Shown: positions 14,437 through 27,575 of the stretch, in pieces
How the letters are laid out: each line of letters starts with the position of its first letter
How positions within the stretch are numbered: the first letter of the stretch is position 1
NCBI GenBank assembly: GCA_009746045.1
Contig: RPFO01000532.1
Coordinates: 15,001 to 79,000, forward strand
Direction of reading: 5' to 3'
Origin: Mesostigma viride
Lineage: Eukaryota; Streptophyta; Mesostigmatophyceae; Mesostigmatales; Mesostigmataceae
DNA length: 64,000 nucleotides
Translations under genes and position numbers: made by a program
Notes under the pieces: generated by a model
Seen by the model: the letters and a program-made list of their open reading frames with translations, nothing else
The model's database searches: none
Told to the model about the DNA's origin: nothing

Positions 14437-14727
14437 AGCTGCAAAAAGGCCTCCCTACGTTCACCACACCACTCTAAGTACGGTGTGAAAATGGAAAACA
14501 AAGCACATGTCTCAAGGCGCCGCGCCCCCCTCAATCAAGGGCGGGCACGGTTGCCAGTAGGCACTAGTACCGGCGCACCGCCGGTCCCTTTCTCTCTCTA
14601 GTCCTAAGTAACAACAAGCACCTAACATGGTGTAGGTGACGTACGGTAGAGCTACGCTACATGCGGCAGATCGGCCCCCTTTGAGCCCGCCGCAACATAA
14701 CTATAAAATGAGCAGATAGCTCAGAAA
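14437..14727 (-). repeat. Element E1 A2 repeat
   Basis: 291-bp direct repeat of A1 (16253-16543), joined to B1 through AT at 14728-14729. It contains the TGAGC/GCTCA terminal hairpin and a GC-rich ACCGGCG-CAC-CGCCGGT hairpin. Confidence 0.92.
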
Positions 14728-14729
14728 AT

Positions 14730-14917
14730 AGGTGCTGAAGCTAAGGTCCATTGGAGTGCCTTCCTACCAGAGAAACAAGTTTATTACAATAAGTGTGTGC
14801 AGGCTTTAACAGTTGAGCCTAGCCACACCCTCAAAATCATTGTACAAGTCATTGTCAAGTTAGGCCAGTTCACCATGCTGGGGCCCAGCACATGCCCCCT
14901 TGGTCCAATCTTGTCCC
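14730..14917 (-). repeat. Element E1 B1 repeat
   Basis: 188-bp copy of B2, ending at TTGTCCC where the internal region diverges. TGTAATAAA lies on the minus strand at 14780-14788. Confidence 0.92.
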
Positions 14918-16252
14918 ACATCACCATCTCTGGCCACCCAGGCCGTTTCCAGCCCTGGTGGTAGGAACGCAACCACTTGGAATGCTGGGCTCTTGTTGGC
15001 ATGATGATGCCCCCTTTCCGCCCCCGTGTGGCCGCTACGGTCTCCCGGCGGACGCAGGGCGGAGCCACATGCGTTCCCCTTCTTAGAGGGGCGCATCCCA
15101 GTGCTGCCGCTTTAGGACTTATGCCACCTGGGAACGTCTCCAGCTCACCCAACCACCATCACCAGCCCACCGGCAAAGCCGCTGGGATTTCCCGAGGGTA
15201 GAGCCACTGCCACTGGCTCCATTACCCCCCATCGTGGTGATAATGATGGCTGCGGACCTCCTAGCGCCAAGGCTCACCATCGCCATGGTGTCACGAGCCT
15301 TGGCGCAGCCGCAGCCGAGTGGAGCTTTACTATGGTATATAATGCATTTTCTTAAAACAAAGCCGGACCGCCCTGCCGGGTTCCACACGCACCCCCCCTC
15401 GTGGGGGGCGCGTGAAAACGGCAAAGGCAAAGCGGAGCCCGCCGCCTTTGGGCGGGCGTAGCGGAGCCTTGTTTTCACGCGCCCCCCGCGAGGGGAAAAT
15501 TTTTTTCCAGGCTTGCCAGGCGCTGTAGAATTTCTTAACCAGATTTTTTGTAAGTGCGCATGAATACCCACGGTTTTCCGCAGCTTCCCACCTCTCCCTT
15601 ATCGCCAAGGGCAGAAGGGGCCTGCTCGCCGGAGCGCCGAGAGGGTACAGAGTGCCTGCCGACCTACCCATGCCGACAGGACCCCCCCCGACCCACGGCA
15701 GCCGCTGCCTTTGCTGAAAAACTGGGCAATTATGAATAGCGCGCTCCTCCCACCAAGATTCGCTCCAGCCCCGCATCCTCCCCGAAACTCCCGTCTGGCC
15801 ACAGGCCGAAAGATCGGGTCCGCTGTCAGGCTCCTGGTAGTTATGGGCTACCCTGGCACCCCACGCTAGCCATCTCCACGTTTAAGGCAGATTCGCCTCC
15901 ACCTGTGATTCTTTCCACCGTAGCCGCTGGCCCTGGCCTGTATGGCTCCTTCCCTGACGTTGTCCGACTAAAAAAACGCAGCTTCCCCAGTGTCAGGAAG
16001 CTGCTTGCCGCACCCAGGGGTAGAGGGGAATCGTCAGTGGGCCCAGCGCCGGAAATCACACCCTTTTACTCAAATCGTAGAGCCCCCCACCCAACAACCA
16101 TTACCGTGGCCTGTAACGGTAGGTGGCGATCATAAAGACTTTTATTCCAGGCCTCTCCACGCCCGGAGAGGCCGATAGCATCGTCTTACATTCAGCGCAG
16201 CCGCCATAGCGGCCAGCCGACCTTGCCAGCAAATGCTGGGATCAAGTTGCGA
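14918..16252 (-). other. Element E1 internal region, no recognisable protein
   Basis: About 1.3 kb. The longest sense-direction frame (15330-15776, 148 codons) matches no family I know. Relative to copy E2 it is changed by single-base indels (for example CCAGGCGCTG against CCAGCGCTG), which argues against coding. Several strong hairpins are present, including 15403-15487 and GGCCTCTCC/GGAGAGGCC near 16150. Confidence 0.7.
15403..15487. repeat. 17-bp perfect inverted repeat inside element E1
   Basis: GGGGGGCGCGTGAAAAC at 15403-15419 is exactly complementary to 15471-15487. The loop holds a second GC-rich inverted repeat (GCCCGCC/GGCGGGC) and a repeated AGCGGAGCC. Element E2 keeps most of this structure near 38455-38540. 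Confidence 0.9.
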
Positions 16253-16543
16253 AGCTGCAAAAAGGCCTCCCTACGTTCACCACACCACTCTAAGTACGGT
16301 GTGAAAATGGAAAACAAAGCACATGTCTCAAGGCGCCGCGCCCCCCTCAATCAAGGGCGGGCACGGTTGCCAGTAGGCACTAGTACCGGCGCACCGCCGG
16401 TCCCTTTCTCTCTCTAGTCCTAAGTAACAACAAGCACCTAACATGGTGTAGGTGACGTACGGTAGAGCTACGCTACATGCGGCAGATCGGCCCCCTTTGA
16501 GCCCGCCGCAACATAACTATAAAATGAGCAGATAGCTCAGAAA
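16253..16543 (-). repeat. Element E1 A1 repeat (5' end in the sense direction)
   Basis: 291-bp repeat identical in extent to A2 (14437-14727). The outer end is TTTCTGAGC on the minus strand next to AT at 16544-16545, followed by intact satellite. Confidence 0.92.
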
Positions 16544-19500
16544 ATCTCTAAATACTGTAGTATGGGATCATCCATAAGTATTGGATCATCTCTAAATACT
16601 GTAGTATGGGATCATCTCTAAATACTGTAGTATGGGATCATCCATAAGTATTGGATTATCTCTAAATACTGTAGTATGGGTTCATCCATAAGTATTGGAT
16701 TATCTCTAAATACTGTAGTATGGGTTCATCCATTAGTATTGGATTATCTCTAAATACTGTAGTATGGGTTCATCCATAAGTATGGGTTCATCTCTAAATA
16801 CTGTAGTATGGGATCATCCATAAGTATTGGATCATCTCTAAATACTGTAGTATGGGATCATCTCTAAATACTGTAGTATGGGTTCATCTCTAAATACTGT
16901 AGTATGGGATCATCTCTAAATAATGTAGTATGGGTTTATCCATAAGTATTGGATTATCTCTAAATACTGTAGTATGGGATCATCTCTAAATACTGTAGTA
17001 TGGGATCATCCATAAGTATTGGATCATCTCTAAATACTGTAGTATGGGATCATCCATAAGTATTGGATCATCTCTAAATACTGTAGTATGGGATCATCTC
17101 TAAATACTGTAGTATGGGATCATCTCTAAATACTGTAGTATGGGATCATCCATAAGTATGGGATCATCTCTAAATACTGTAGTATGGGATCATCTCTAAA
17201 TACTGTAGTATGGGTCCATCCATAAGTATTGGATCATCTCTAAATACTGTAGTATGGGATCATCTCTAAATACTGTGGTATGGGATCATCCATAAGTATT
17301 GGATCATCTCTAAATACTGTAGTATGGGATCATCTCTATATACTGTAGTATGGGTTCATCTCTAAATACTGTAGTATGGGATCATCTCTAAATACTGTAG
17401 TATGGGATCATCCATAAGTATTGGATCATCTCTAAATACTGTAGTATGGGTTCATCTCTAAATACTGTAGTATGGGATCATCTCTAAATACTGTAGTATG
17501 GGATCATCCATAAGTATTGGATCATCTCTAAATACTGTAGTATGGGATCATCCATAAGTATTGGATCATCTCTAAATACTGTAGTATGGGTCCATCCATT
17601 AGTATTGGATTATCTCTAAATACTGTAGTATGGGATCATCCATAAGTATTGGATCATCTCTAAATACTGTAGTATGGGTTCATCCATTAGTATTGGATTA
17701 TCTCTAAATACTGTAGTATGGGATCATCCATAAGTATTGGATCATCTCTAAATACTGTAGTATGGGATCATCTCTAAATACTGTAGTATGGGTTCATCCA
17801 TAAGTATTGGATCATCTCTAAATACTGTAGTATGGGTTCATCCATAAGTATTGGATTATCTCTAAATACTGTAGTATGGGATCATCTCTAAATACTGTAG
17901 TATGGGATCATCCATAAGTATGGGATCATCTCTAAATACTGTAGTATGGGATTATCTCTAAATACTGTAGTATGGGATCATCCATAAGTATTGGATCATC
18001 TCTAAATACTGTAGTATGGGTTCATCCATTAGTATTGGATTATCTCTAAATACTGTAGTATGGGTTCATCCATAAGTATTGGATTATCTCTAAATACTGT
18101 AGTATGGGTCCATCCATAAGTATGGGATCATCTCTAAATACTGTAGTATGGGATCATCTCTAAATACTGTAGTATGGGATCATCTCTAAATACTGTAGTA
18201 TGGGTCCATCCATAAGTATTGGATTATCTCTAAATACTGTAGTATGGGATCATCCATAAGTATTGGATCATCTCTAAATACTGTAGTATGGGATCATCTC
18301 TAAATACTGTAGTATGGGATCATCTCTAAATACTGTAGTATGGGATCATCTCTAAATACTGTAGTATGGGTTCATCCATAAGTATTGGATTATCTCTAAA
18401 TACTGTAGTATGGGATCATCTCTAAATACTGTGGTATGGGATCATCTCTAAATACTGTAGTATGGGATCATCCATAAGTATGGGATCATCTCTAAATACT
18501 GTAGTATGGGATCATCTCTAAATACTGTAGTATGGGTTCATCCATAAGTATTGGATCATCTCTAAATACTGTAGTATGGGATCATCTCTAAATACTGTAG
18601 TATGGGTTCATCCATAAGTATGGGATCATCTCTAAATACTGTAGTATGGGTTCATCCATAAGTATGGGATCATCTCTAAATACTGTAGTATGGGATCATC
18701 TCTAAATACTATAGTATGGGATCATCTCCAAATACTGTAGTATGGGTTCATCCATAAGTATGGGATCATCTCTAAATACTGTAGTATGGGATCATCTCTA
18801 AATACTGTAGTATGGGATCATCTCTAAATACTGTAGTATGGGTTCATTTATAAGTATTGGATCATCTCTAAATACTGTAGTATGGGATCATCTCTAAATA
18901 CTGTAGTATGGGTTCATCCATAAGTATTGGATTATCTCTAAATAATGTAGTATGGGATCATCTCTAAATACTGTAGTATGGGTTCATCCATAAGTATGGG
19001 ATCATCTCTAAATACTGTAGTATGGGATCATCTCTAAATACTGTAGTATGGGATCATCTCTAAATACTGTAGTATGGGATCATCTCTAAATACTGTAGTA
19101 TGGGATCATCTCTAAATACTGTAGTATGGGTTCATCCATAAGTATTGGATTATCTCTAAATACTGTAGTATGGGATCATCTCTAAATACTGTAGTATGGG
19201 ATCATCCATAAGTATTGGATTACCTCTAATTACTGTAGTATGGGATTATCTCTAAATACTGTGGTATGGGTTCATCTCTAAATACTGTAGTATGGGTTCA
19301 TCCATAAGTATTGGATTATCTCTAAATACTGTAGTATGGGTTCATCTCTAAATACTGTAGTATGGGATCATCCATAAGTATTGGATCATCTCTAAATACT
19401 GTAGTATGGGATCATCTCTAAATACTGTGGTATGGGTTCATCTCTAAATACTGTAGTATGGGATCATCCATAAGTATTGGATCATCTCTAAATACTGTAG

Positions 19501-22500
19501 TATGGGATCATCTCTAAATACTGTAGTATGGGATCATCTCTAAATACTGTAGTATGGGTTCATCTCTAAATACTGTGGTATGGGATCATCCATAAGTATG
19601 GGTTCATCTCTAAATACTGTAGTATGGGATCATCTCTAAATACTGTAGTATGGGATCATCTCTAAATACTGTAGTATGGGATCATCTCTAAATACTGTGG
19701 TATGGGATCATCTCTAAATACTGTAGTATGGGTTCATCCATAAGTATTGGATCATCTCTAAATACTGTAGTATGGGATCATCTCTAAATACTGTAGTATG
19801 GGATCATCTCTAAATACTGTGGTATGGGATCATCTCTAAATACTGTAGTATGGGATCATCCATAAGTATTGGATCATCTCTAAATACTGTAGTATGGGAT
19901 CATCTCTAAATACTGTAGTATGGGTCCATCCATAAGTATTGGATTATCTCTAAATACTGTAGTATGGGATTATCTCTAAATACTGTAGTATGGGATCATC
20001 TCTAAATACTGTAGTATGGGATCATCTCTAAATACTATAGTATGGGTCCATCCATTAGTATTGGATCATCTCTAAATACTGTAGTATGGGATCATCTCTA
20101 AATACTGTAGTATGGGTCCATCCATAAGTATTGGATTATCTCTAAATACTGTAGTATGGGATCATCTCTAAATACTGTAGTATGGGATCATCCATAAGTA
20201 TTGGATTATCTCTAAATACTGTAGTATGGGATCATCTCTAAATACTGTAGTATGGGTTCATCCATAAGTATTGGATTATCTCTAAATGCTGTAGTATGGG
20301 TCCATCCATAAGTATTGGATTATCTCTAAATACTGTAGTATGGGATCATCTCTAAATACTGTAGTATGGGATCATCTCTAAATACTGTAGTATGGGATTA
20401 TCTCTAAATACTGTAGTATGGGTTCATCTCTAAATACTGTAGTATGGGTTCATCCATAAGTATGGGATCATCTCTAAATACTGTAGTATGGGATCATCTC
20501 TAAATACTGTAGTATGGGTTCATCCATAAGTATTGGATTATCTCTAAATACTGTAGTATGGGTCCATCCATAAGTATTGGATCATCTCTAAATACTGTAG
20601 TATGGGATCATCTCTAAATACTGTAGTATGGGTTCATCCATAAGTATTGGATTATCTCTAAATACTGTAGTATGGGTTCATCCATAAGTATTGGATCATC
20701 TCTAAATACTGTAGTATGGGATCATCCATAAGTATTGGATCATCTCTAAATACTGTAGTATGGGATCATCTCTAAATACTGTAGTATGGGATCATCTCTA
20801 AATACTGTAGTATGGGATCATCTCTAAATACTGTAGTATGGGATCATCTCTAAATACTGTAGTATGGGATCATCTCTAAATACTGTAGTATGGGATCATC
20901 TCTAAATACTGTAGTATGGGTTCATCCATAAGTTTTGGATCATCTCTAAATACTGTAGTATGGGATCATCTCTAAATACTGTAGTATGGGATCATCTCTA
21001 AATACTGTAGTATGGGTTCATCCATAAGTATTGGATCATCTCTAAATACTGTAGTATGGGATCATCTCTAAATACTGTAGTATGGGATCATCCATAAGTA
21101 TGGGATCATCTCTAAATACTGTAGTATGGGATCATCTCTAAATACTGTAGTATGGGTTCATCCATAAGTATTGGATTATCTCTAAATACTGTAGTATGGG
21201 ATCATCTCTAAATACTGTAGTATGGGATCATCTCTAAATACTGTAGTATGGGATCATCTCTAAATACTGTAGTATGGGATCATCTCTAAATACTGTAGTA
21301 TGGGATCATCTCTAAATACTGTAGTATGGGTTCATCCATAAGTTTTGGATCATCTCTAAATACTGTAGTATGGGATCATCTCTAAATACTGTAGTATGGG
21401 TTCATCCATAAGTATTGGATTATCTCTAAATACTGTAGTATGGGATTATCTCTAAATACTGTAGTATGGGTTCATCCATAAGTATTGGATTATCTCTAAA
21501 TACTGTAGTATGGGATCATCTCTAAATACTGTAGTATGGGTTCATCCATAAGTATTGGATCATCTCTAAATACTGTAGTATGGGATCATCTCTAAATACT
21601 GTGGTATGGGTTCATCTCTAAATACTGTAGTATGGGATCATCCATAAGTATTGGATCATCTCTAAATACTGTAGTATGGGATCATCTCTAAATACTGTAG
21701 TATGGGATCATCTCTAAATACTGTAGTATGGGATCATCTCTAAATACTGTAGTATGGGATCATCTCTAAATACTGTAGTATGGGATCATCTCTAAATACT
21801 GTAGTATGGGATCATCTCTAAATACTGTAGTATGGGTTCATCCATAAGTATGGGTTCATCTCTAAATACTGTAGTATGGGTTCATCCATAAGTATTGGAT
21901 CATCTCTAAATACTGTAGTATGGGTTCATCCATAAGTATTGGATCATCTCTAAATACTGTAGTATGGGATCATCTCTAAATACTGTAGTATGGGATCATC
22001 TCTAAATACTGTAGTATGGGTTCATCCATAAGTATGGGATCATCTCTAAATACTGTAGTATGGGATCATCTCTAAATACTGTAGTATGGGTCCATCCATA
22101 AGTATTGGATTATCTCTAAATAATGTAGTATGGGTTCATCCATAAGTATTGGATTATCTCTAAATACTGTAGTATGGGATTATCTCTAAATACTGTAGTA
22201 TGGGTTCATCCATAAGTATTGGATCATCTCTAAATACTGTAGTATGGGTTCATCCATAAGTATTGGATCATCTCTAAATACTGTAGTATGGGATCATCTC
22301 TAAATACTGTAGTATGGGATCATCTCTAAATACTGTAGTATGGGATCATCCATAAGTATGGGATCATCTCTAAATACTGTAGTATGGGATCATCTCTAAA
22401 TACTGTAGTATGGGTTCATCCATAAGTATTGGATTATCTCTAAATACTGTAGTATGGGATCATCTCTAAATACTGTAGTATGGGATCATCTCTAAATACT

Positions 22501-25500
22501 GTAGTATGGGATCATCCATAAGTATGGGATCATCTCTAAATACTGTAGTATGGGTCCATCCATAAGTATTGGATTATCTCTAAATACTGTAGTATGGGAT
22601 CATCTCTAAATACTGTAGTATGGGATCATCCATAAGTATGGGATCATCTCTAAATACTGTAGTATGGGATCATCTCTAAATACTGTAGTATGGGTTCATC
22701 TCTAAATACTATAGTATGGGATCATCCATAAGTATTGGATCATCTCTAAATACTGTAGTATGGGATCATCTCTAAATACTGTAGTATGGGATCATCCATA
22801 AGTATGGGATCATCTCTAAATACTGTAGTATGGGATCATCTCTAAATACTGTAGTATGGGTCCATCCATAAGTATGGGTTCATCTCTAAATACTGTAGTA
22901 TGGGATCATCTCTAAATACTGTAGTATGGGATCATCCATAAGTATTGGATCATCTCTAAATACTGTAGTATGGGTTCATCTCTAAATACTGTAGTATGGG
23001 ATCATCCATAAGTATTGGATCATCTCTAAATACTGTAGTATGGGATCATCTCTAAATACTGTAGTATGGGATCATCTCTAAATACTGTAGTATGGGATCA
23101 TCTCTAAATACTGTAGTATGGGATCATCCATAAGTATTGGATTATCTCTAAATACTGTAGTATGGGATCATCTCTAAATACTGTAGTATGGGATCATCTC
23201 TAAATACTGTAGTATGGGTTCATCCATAAGTATTGGATCATCTCTAAATACTGTAGTATGGGATCATCTCTAAATACTGTAGTATGGGATCATCTCTAAA
23301 TACTGTAGTATGGGTTCATCCATAAGTATTGGATTATCTCTAAATACTGTAGTATGGGTTCATCCATAAGTATTGGATCATCTCTAAATACTGTAGTATG
23401 GGATCATCTCTAAATACTGTAGTATGGGATCATCTCTAAATACTGTAGTATGGGTCCATCCATAAGTATGGGTTCATCTCTAAATACTGTAGTATGGGAT
23501 CATCTCTAAATACTGTAGTATGGGATCATCCATAAGTATGGGATCATCTCTAAATACTGTAGTATGGGATCATCTCTAAATACTGTAGTATGGGATCATC
23601 TCTAAATACTGTAGTATGGGATCATCTCTAAATACTGTAGTATGGGTTCATCCATTAGTATTGGATTATCTCTAAATACTGTAGTATGGGATCATCCATA
23701 AGTATTGGATCATCTCTAAATACTGTAGTATGGGTCCATCCATAAGTATTGGATCATCTCTAAATACTGTAGTATGGGTTCATCCATTAGTATTGGATCA
23801 TCTCTAAATACTGTAGTATGGGTCCATCCATAAGTATGGGTTCATCTCTAAATACTGTAGTATGGGATCATCTCTAAATACTGTAGTATGGGATCATCCA
23901 TAAGTATTGGATCATCTCTAAATACTGTAGTATGGGTTCATCTCTAAATACTGTAGTATGGGATCATCTCTAAATACTGTAGTATGGGTTCATCCATAAG
24001 TATGGGATCATCTCTAAATACTGTAGTATGGGATTATCTCTAAATACTGTAGTATGGGATCATCTCTAAATACTGTAGTATGGGTTCATCCATAAGTATT
24101 GGATTATCTCTAATTACTGTAGTATGGGATCATCTCTAAATACTGTAGTATGGGTTCATCCATAAGTATGGGATCATCTCTAAATACTGTAGTATGGGTC
24201 CATCCATAAGTATGGGATCATCTCTAAATACTGTAGTATGGGATCATCTCTAAATACTGTAGTATGGGATCATCTCTAAATACTGTAGTATGGGATCATC
24301 TCTAAATACTGTAGTATGGGTCCATCCATAAGTATGGGTTCATCTCTAAATACTGTAGTATGGGTTCATCTCTAAATACTGTAGTATGGGTCCATCCATA
24401 AGTATTGGATTATCTCTAAATACTGTAGTATGGGTTCATCTCTAAATACTGTAGTATGGGTCCATCCATCAGTATTGGATTATCTCTAAATACTGTAGTA
24501 TGGGATCATCTCTATATACTGTAGTATGGGATCATCTCTAAATACTGTGGTATGGGATCATCTCTAAATACTGTAGTATGGGTTCATCTCTAAATACTGT
24601 AGTATGGGTCCATCCATAAGTATGGGATCATCTCTAAATACTGTAGTATGGGATCATCTCTAAATACTGTAGTATGGGATCATCTCTAAATACTGTAGTA
24701 TGGGATTATCTCTAAATACTGTAGTATGGGTCCATCCATAAGTATTGGATTATCTCTAAATACTGTAGTATGGGTTCATCTCTAAATACTGTAGTACGGG
24801 TCCATCCATAAGTATTGGATTATCTCTAAATACTGTAGTATGGGTTCATCCATAAGTATTGGATTATCTCTAAATACTGTAGTATGGGTTCATCTCTAAA
24901 TACTGTAGTATGGGTTCATCCATAAGTATTGGATTATCTCTAAATACTGTAGTATGGGTTCATCCATAAGTATTGGATCATCTCTAAATACTGTAGTATG
25001 GGATCATCTCTAAATACTGTAGTATGGGTTCATCCATTAGTATTGGATTATCTCTAAATACTGTAGTATGGGATCATCCATAAGTATTGGATCATCTCTA
25101 AATACTGTAGTATGGGTCCATCCATAAGTATTGGATCATCTCTAAATACTGTAGTATGGGTTCATCCATTAGTATTGGATCATCTCTAAATACTGTAGTA
25201 TGGGTCCATCCATAAGTATGGGTTCATCTCTAAATACTGTAGTATGGGATCATCTCTAAATACTGTAGTATGGGATCATCCATAAGTATTGGATCATCTC
25301 TAAATACTGTAGTATGGGTTCATCTCTAAATACTGTAGTATGGGATCATCTCTAAATACTGTAGTATGGGTTCATCCATAAGTATGGGATCATCTCTAAA
25401 TACTGTAGTATGGGATTATCTCTAAATACTGTAGTATGGGATCATCTCTAAATACTGTAGTATGGGTTCATCCATAAGTATTGGATTATCTCTAATTACT

Positions 25501-27297
25501 GTAGTATGGGATCATCTCTAAATACTGTAGTATGGGTTCATCCATAAGTATGGGATCATCTCTAAATACTGTAGTATGGGTCCATCCATAAGTATGGGAT
25601 CATCTCTAAATACTGTAGTATGGGATCATCTCTAAATACTGTAGTATGGGATCATCTCTAAATACTGTAGTATGGGATCATCTCTAAATACTGTAGTATG
25701 GGTCCATCCATAAGTATGGGTTCATCTCTAAATACTGTAGTATGGGTTCATCTCTAAATACTGTAGTATGGGTCCATCCATAAGTATTGGATTATCTCTA
25801 AATACTGTAGTATGGGTTCATCTCTAAATACTGTAGTATGGGTCCATCCATCAGTATTGGATTATCTCTAAATAATGTAGTATGGGATCATCTCTATATA
25901 CTGTAGTATGGGATCATCTCTAAATACTGTGGTATGGGATCATCTCTAAATACTGTAGTATGGGTTCATCTCTAAATACTGTAGTATGGGTCCATCCATA
26001 AGTATGGGATCATCTCTAAATACTGTAGTATGGGATCATCTCTAAATACTGTAGTATGGGATCATCTCTAAATACTGTAGTATGGGATTATCTCTAAATA
26101 CTGTAGTATGGGTCCATCCATAAGTATTGGATTATCTCTAAATACTGTAGTATGGGTTCATCTCTAAATACTGTAGTACGGGTCCATCCATAAGTATTGG
26201 ATTATCTCCAAATCTTGTAGTATGGGTTCATCCATAAGTATTGGATTATCTCTAAATACTGTAGTATGGGTTCATCTCTAAATACTGTAGTATGGGTTCA
26301 TCCATAAGTATTGGATTATCTCTAAATACTGTAGTATGGGTTCATCCATAAGTATTGGATCATCTCTAAATACTGTAGTATGGGATTATCTCTAAATACT
26401 GTAGTATGGGTTCATCTCTAAATACTGTAGTATGGGTCCATCCATAAGTATGGGATCATCTCTAAATACTGTAGTATGGGATCATCTCTAAATACTGTAG
26501 TATGGGATCATCTCTAAATACTGTAGTATGGGATTATCTCTAAATACTGTAGTATGGGTCCATCCATAAGTATTGGATTATCTCTAAATACTGTAGTATG
26601 GGTTCATCTCTAAATACTGTAGTACGGGTCCATCCATAAGTATTGGATTATATCTAAATACTGTAGTATGGGTTCATCCATAAGTATTGGATCATCTCTA
26701 AATACTGTAGTATGGGATCATCTCTAAATACTGTAGTATGGGATCATCTCTAAATACTGTAGTATGGGTCCATCCATAAGTATTGGATTATCTCTAAATA
26801 CTGTAGTATGGGATCATCTCTAAATACTGTAGTATGGGATCATCTCTAAATACTGTAGTATGGGTTCATCCATAAGTATTGGATTATCTCTAAATACTGT
26901 AGTATGGGATCATCTCTAAATACTGTAGTATGGGATCATCTCTAAATACTGTGGTATGGGTTCATCTCTAAATACTGTAGTATGGGTTCATCCATAAGTA
27001 TTGGATTATCTCTAAATACTGTAGTATGGGTTCATCCATAAGTATTGGATCATCTCTAAATACTGTAGTATGGGATCATCTCTAAATACTGTAGTATGGG
27101 ATCATCTCTAAATACTGTAGTATGGGATCATCTCTAAATACTGTAGTATGGGATCATCTCTAAATACTGTAGTATGGGATCATCCATAAGTATTGGATTA
27201 TCTCTAAATACTGTAGTATGGGTTTATCCATAAGTATTGGATTATCTCTAAATAATGTAGTATGGGATCATCCATAAGTATTGGATTATCTCTAAAT
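16544..27297 (+). repeat. Satellite array block 2
   Basis: About 10.75 kb of A/B modules in the same orientation as block 1. It contains a tandem duplication of 1382 bp (about 23640-25021 repeated at about 25022-26400), marked by the rare CCATCCATCAG variant at 24461 and 25843 and by TCCATTAG at 23651 and 25033. No gene or RNA is visible in it. Confidence 0.97.
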
Positions 27298-27507
27298 TTG
27301 GTGAGCTATGCTCATTTTATCTATGACTAACCTGCTGAGCGGAGAATGCAACGCCGTATAGCACCAAAAGAAAAAAAATAATTTTAGAAAAAATATTTTT
27401 TGTGCTGGCACCCGTACCCCAGCCACCCAGGTAGGGGTTGGCTGGAGAGGTGGTTGCTATAAAGGGTGGGCTTCCATTCTAGGGAAGCAGGTTGTTTTCT
27501 TTTGCCT
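27298..27507 (+). repeat. Element P1 A1 repeat
   Basis: 210 bp, repeated as A2 at 32198-32405 (two A residues shorter). It opens TTGG followed by the hairpin TGAGC-TAT-GCTCA (27302-27314) and TTTTAT. Confidence 0.93.
27458..27464 (+). promoter_or_regulatory. Candidate TATA box in A1 of element P1
   Basis: TATAAAG sits in A1 about 115 bp before the ORF1 start and is repeated in every A copy. A start just downstream would give a transcript running to the poly(A) motif in B2. No direct support beyond motif and position. Confidence 0.4.
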
Positions 27508-27575
27508 GAGAACCTCACGTGACCACAACACAAAAAACAAAACGCAAGATAACACATCAAGCAGTATAACCTACC

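Larger units (their letters stand above)
14222..16543 (-). mobile_element. Element E copy 1: complete non-autonomous split-direct-repeat element (TOC1/PAT-like)
   Basis: Read on the minus strand the order is A1 (16543-16253), internal region, B1 (14917-14730), A2 (14727-14437), a 26-bp C-rich linker, B2 (14409-14222). This is the split-direct-repeat plan of PAT-like tyrosine-recombinase retrotransposons. AT lies at both outer ends (14220-14221 and 16544-16545) and at the B1/A2 joint (14728-14729). Removing the element restores an exact satellite junction, so there is no target-site duplication. The start has a TGAGC-TATCT-GCTCA hairpin followed by TTTTAT, close to that of element P. No RT, RNase H or recombinase is encoded, so mobilisation by element P proteins is inferred. 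Confidence 0.85.

Noticed and set aside
14707-14725. tRNA-like A box (GATAGCTCAG) near the end of element E
   Set aside because: No B box or cloverleaf follows; the string is half of the TGAGC/GCTCA terminal hairpin.
14222-14729. A separate short element E in tandem with a long one
   Set aside because: The short unit is B2-linker-A2 of a single split-direct-repeat element; AT joints and exact satellite flanks fit one insertion.
15330-15776. 148-codon minus-strand frame in element E (147 codons in E2)
   Set aside because: Lies in the sense direction, but single-base indels between E1 and E2 shift it and no domain is recognisable.
14222-16543. Helitron
   Set aside because: The terminal hairpin and lack of target duplication are Helitron-like, but there is no TC start, no CTRR end, no insertion between A and T in the Helitron manner, and the split direct repeats fit PAT-like elements.
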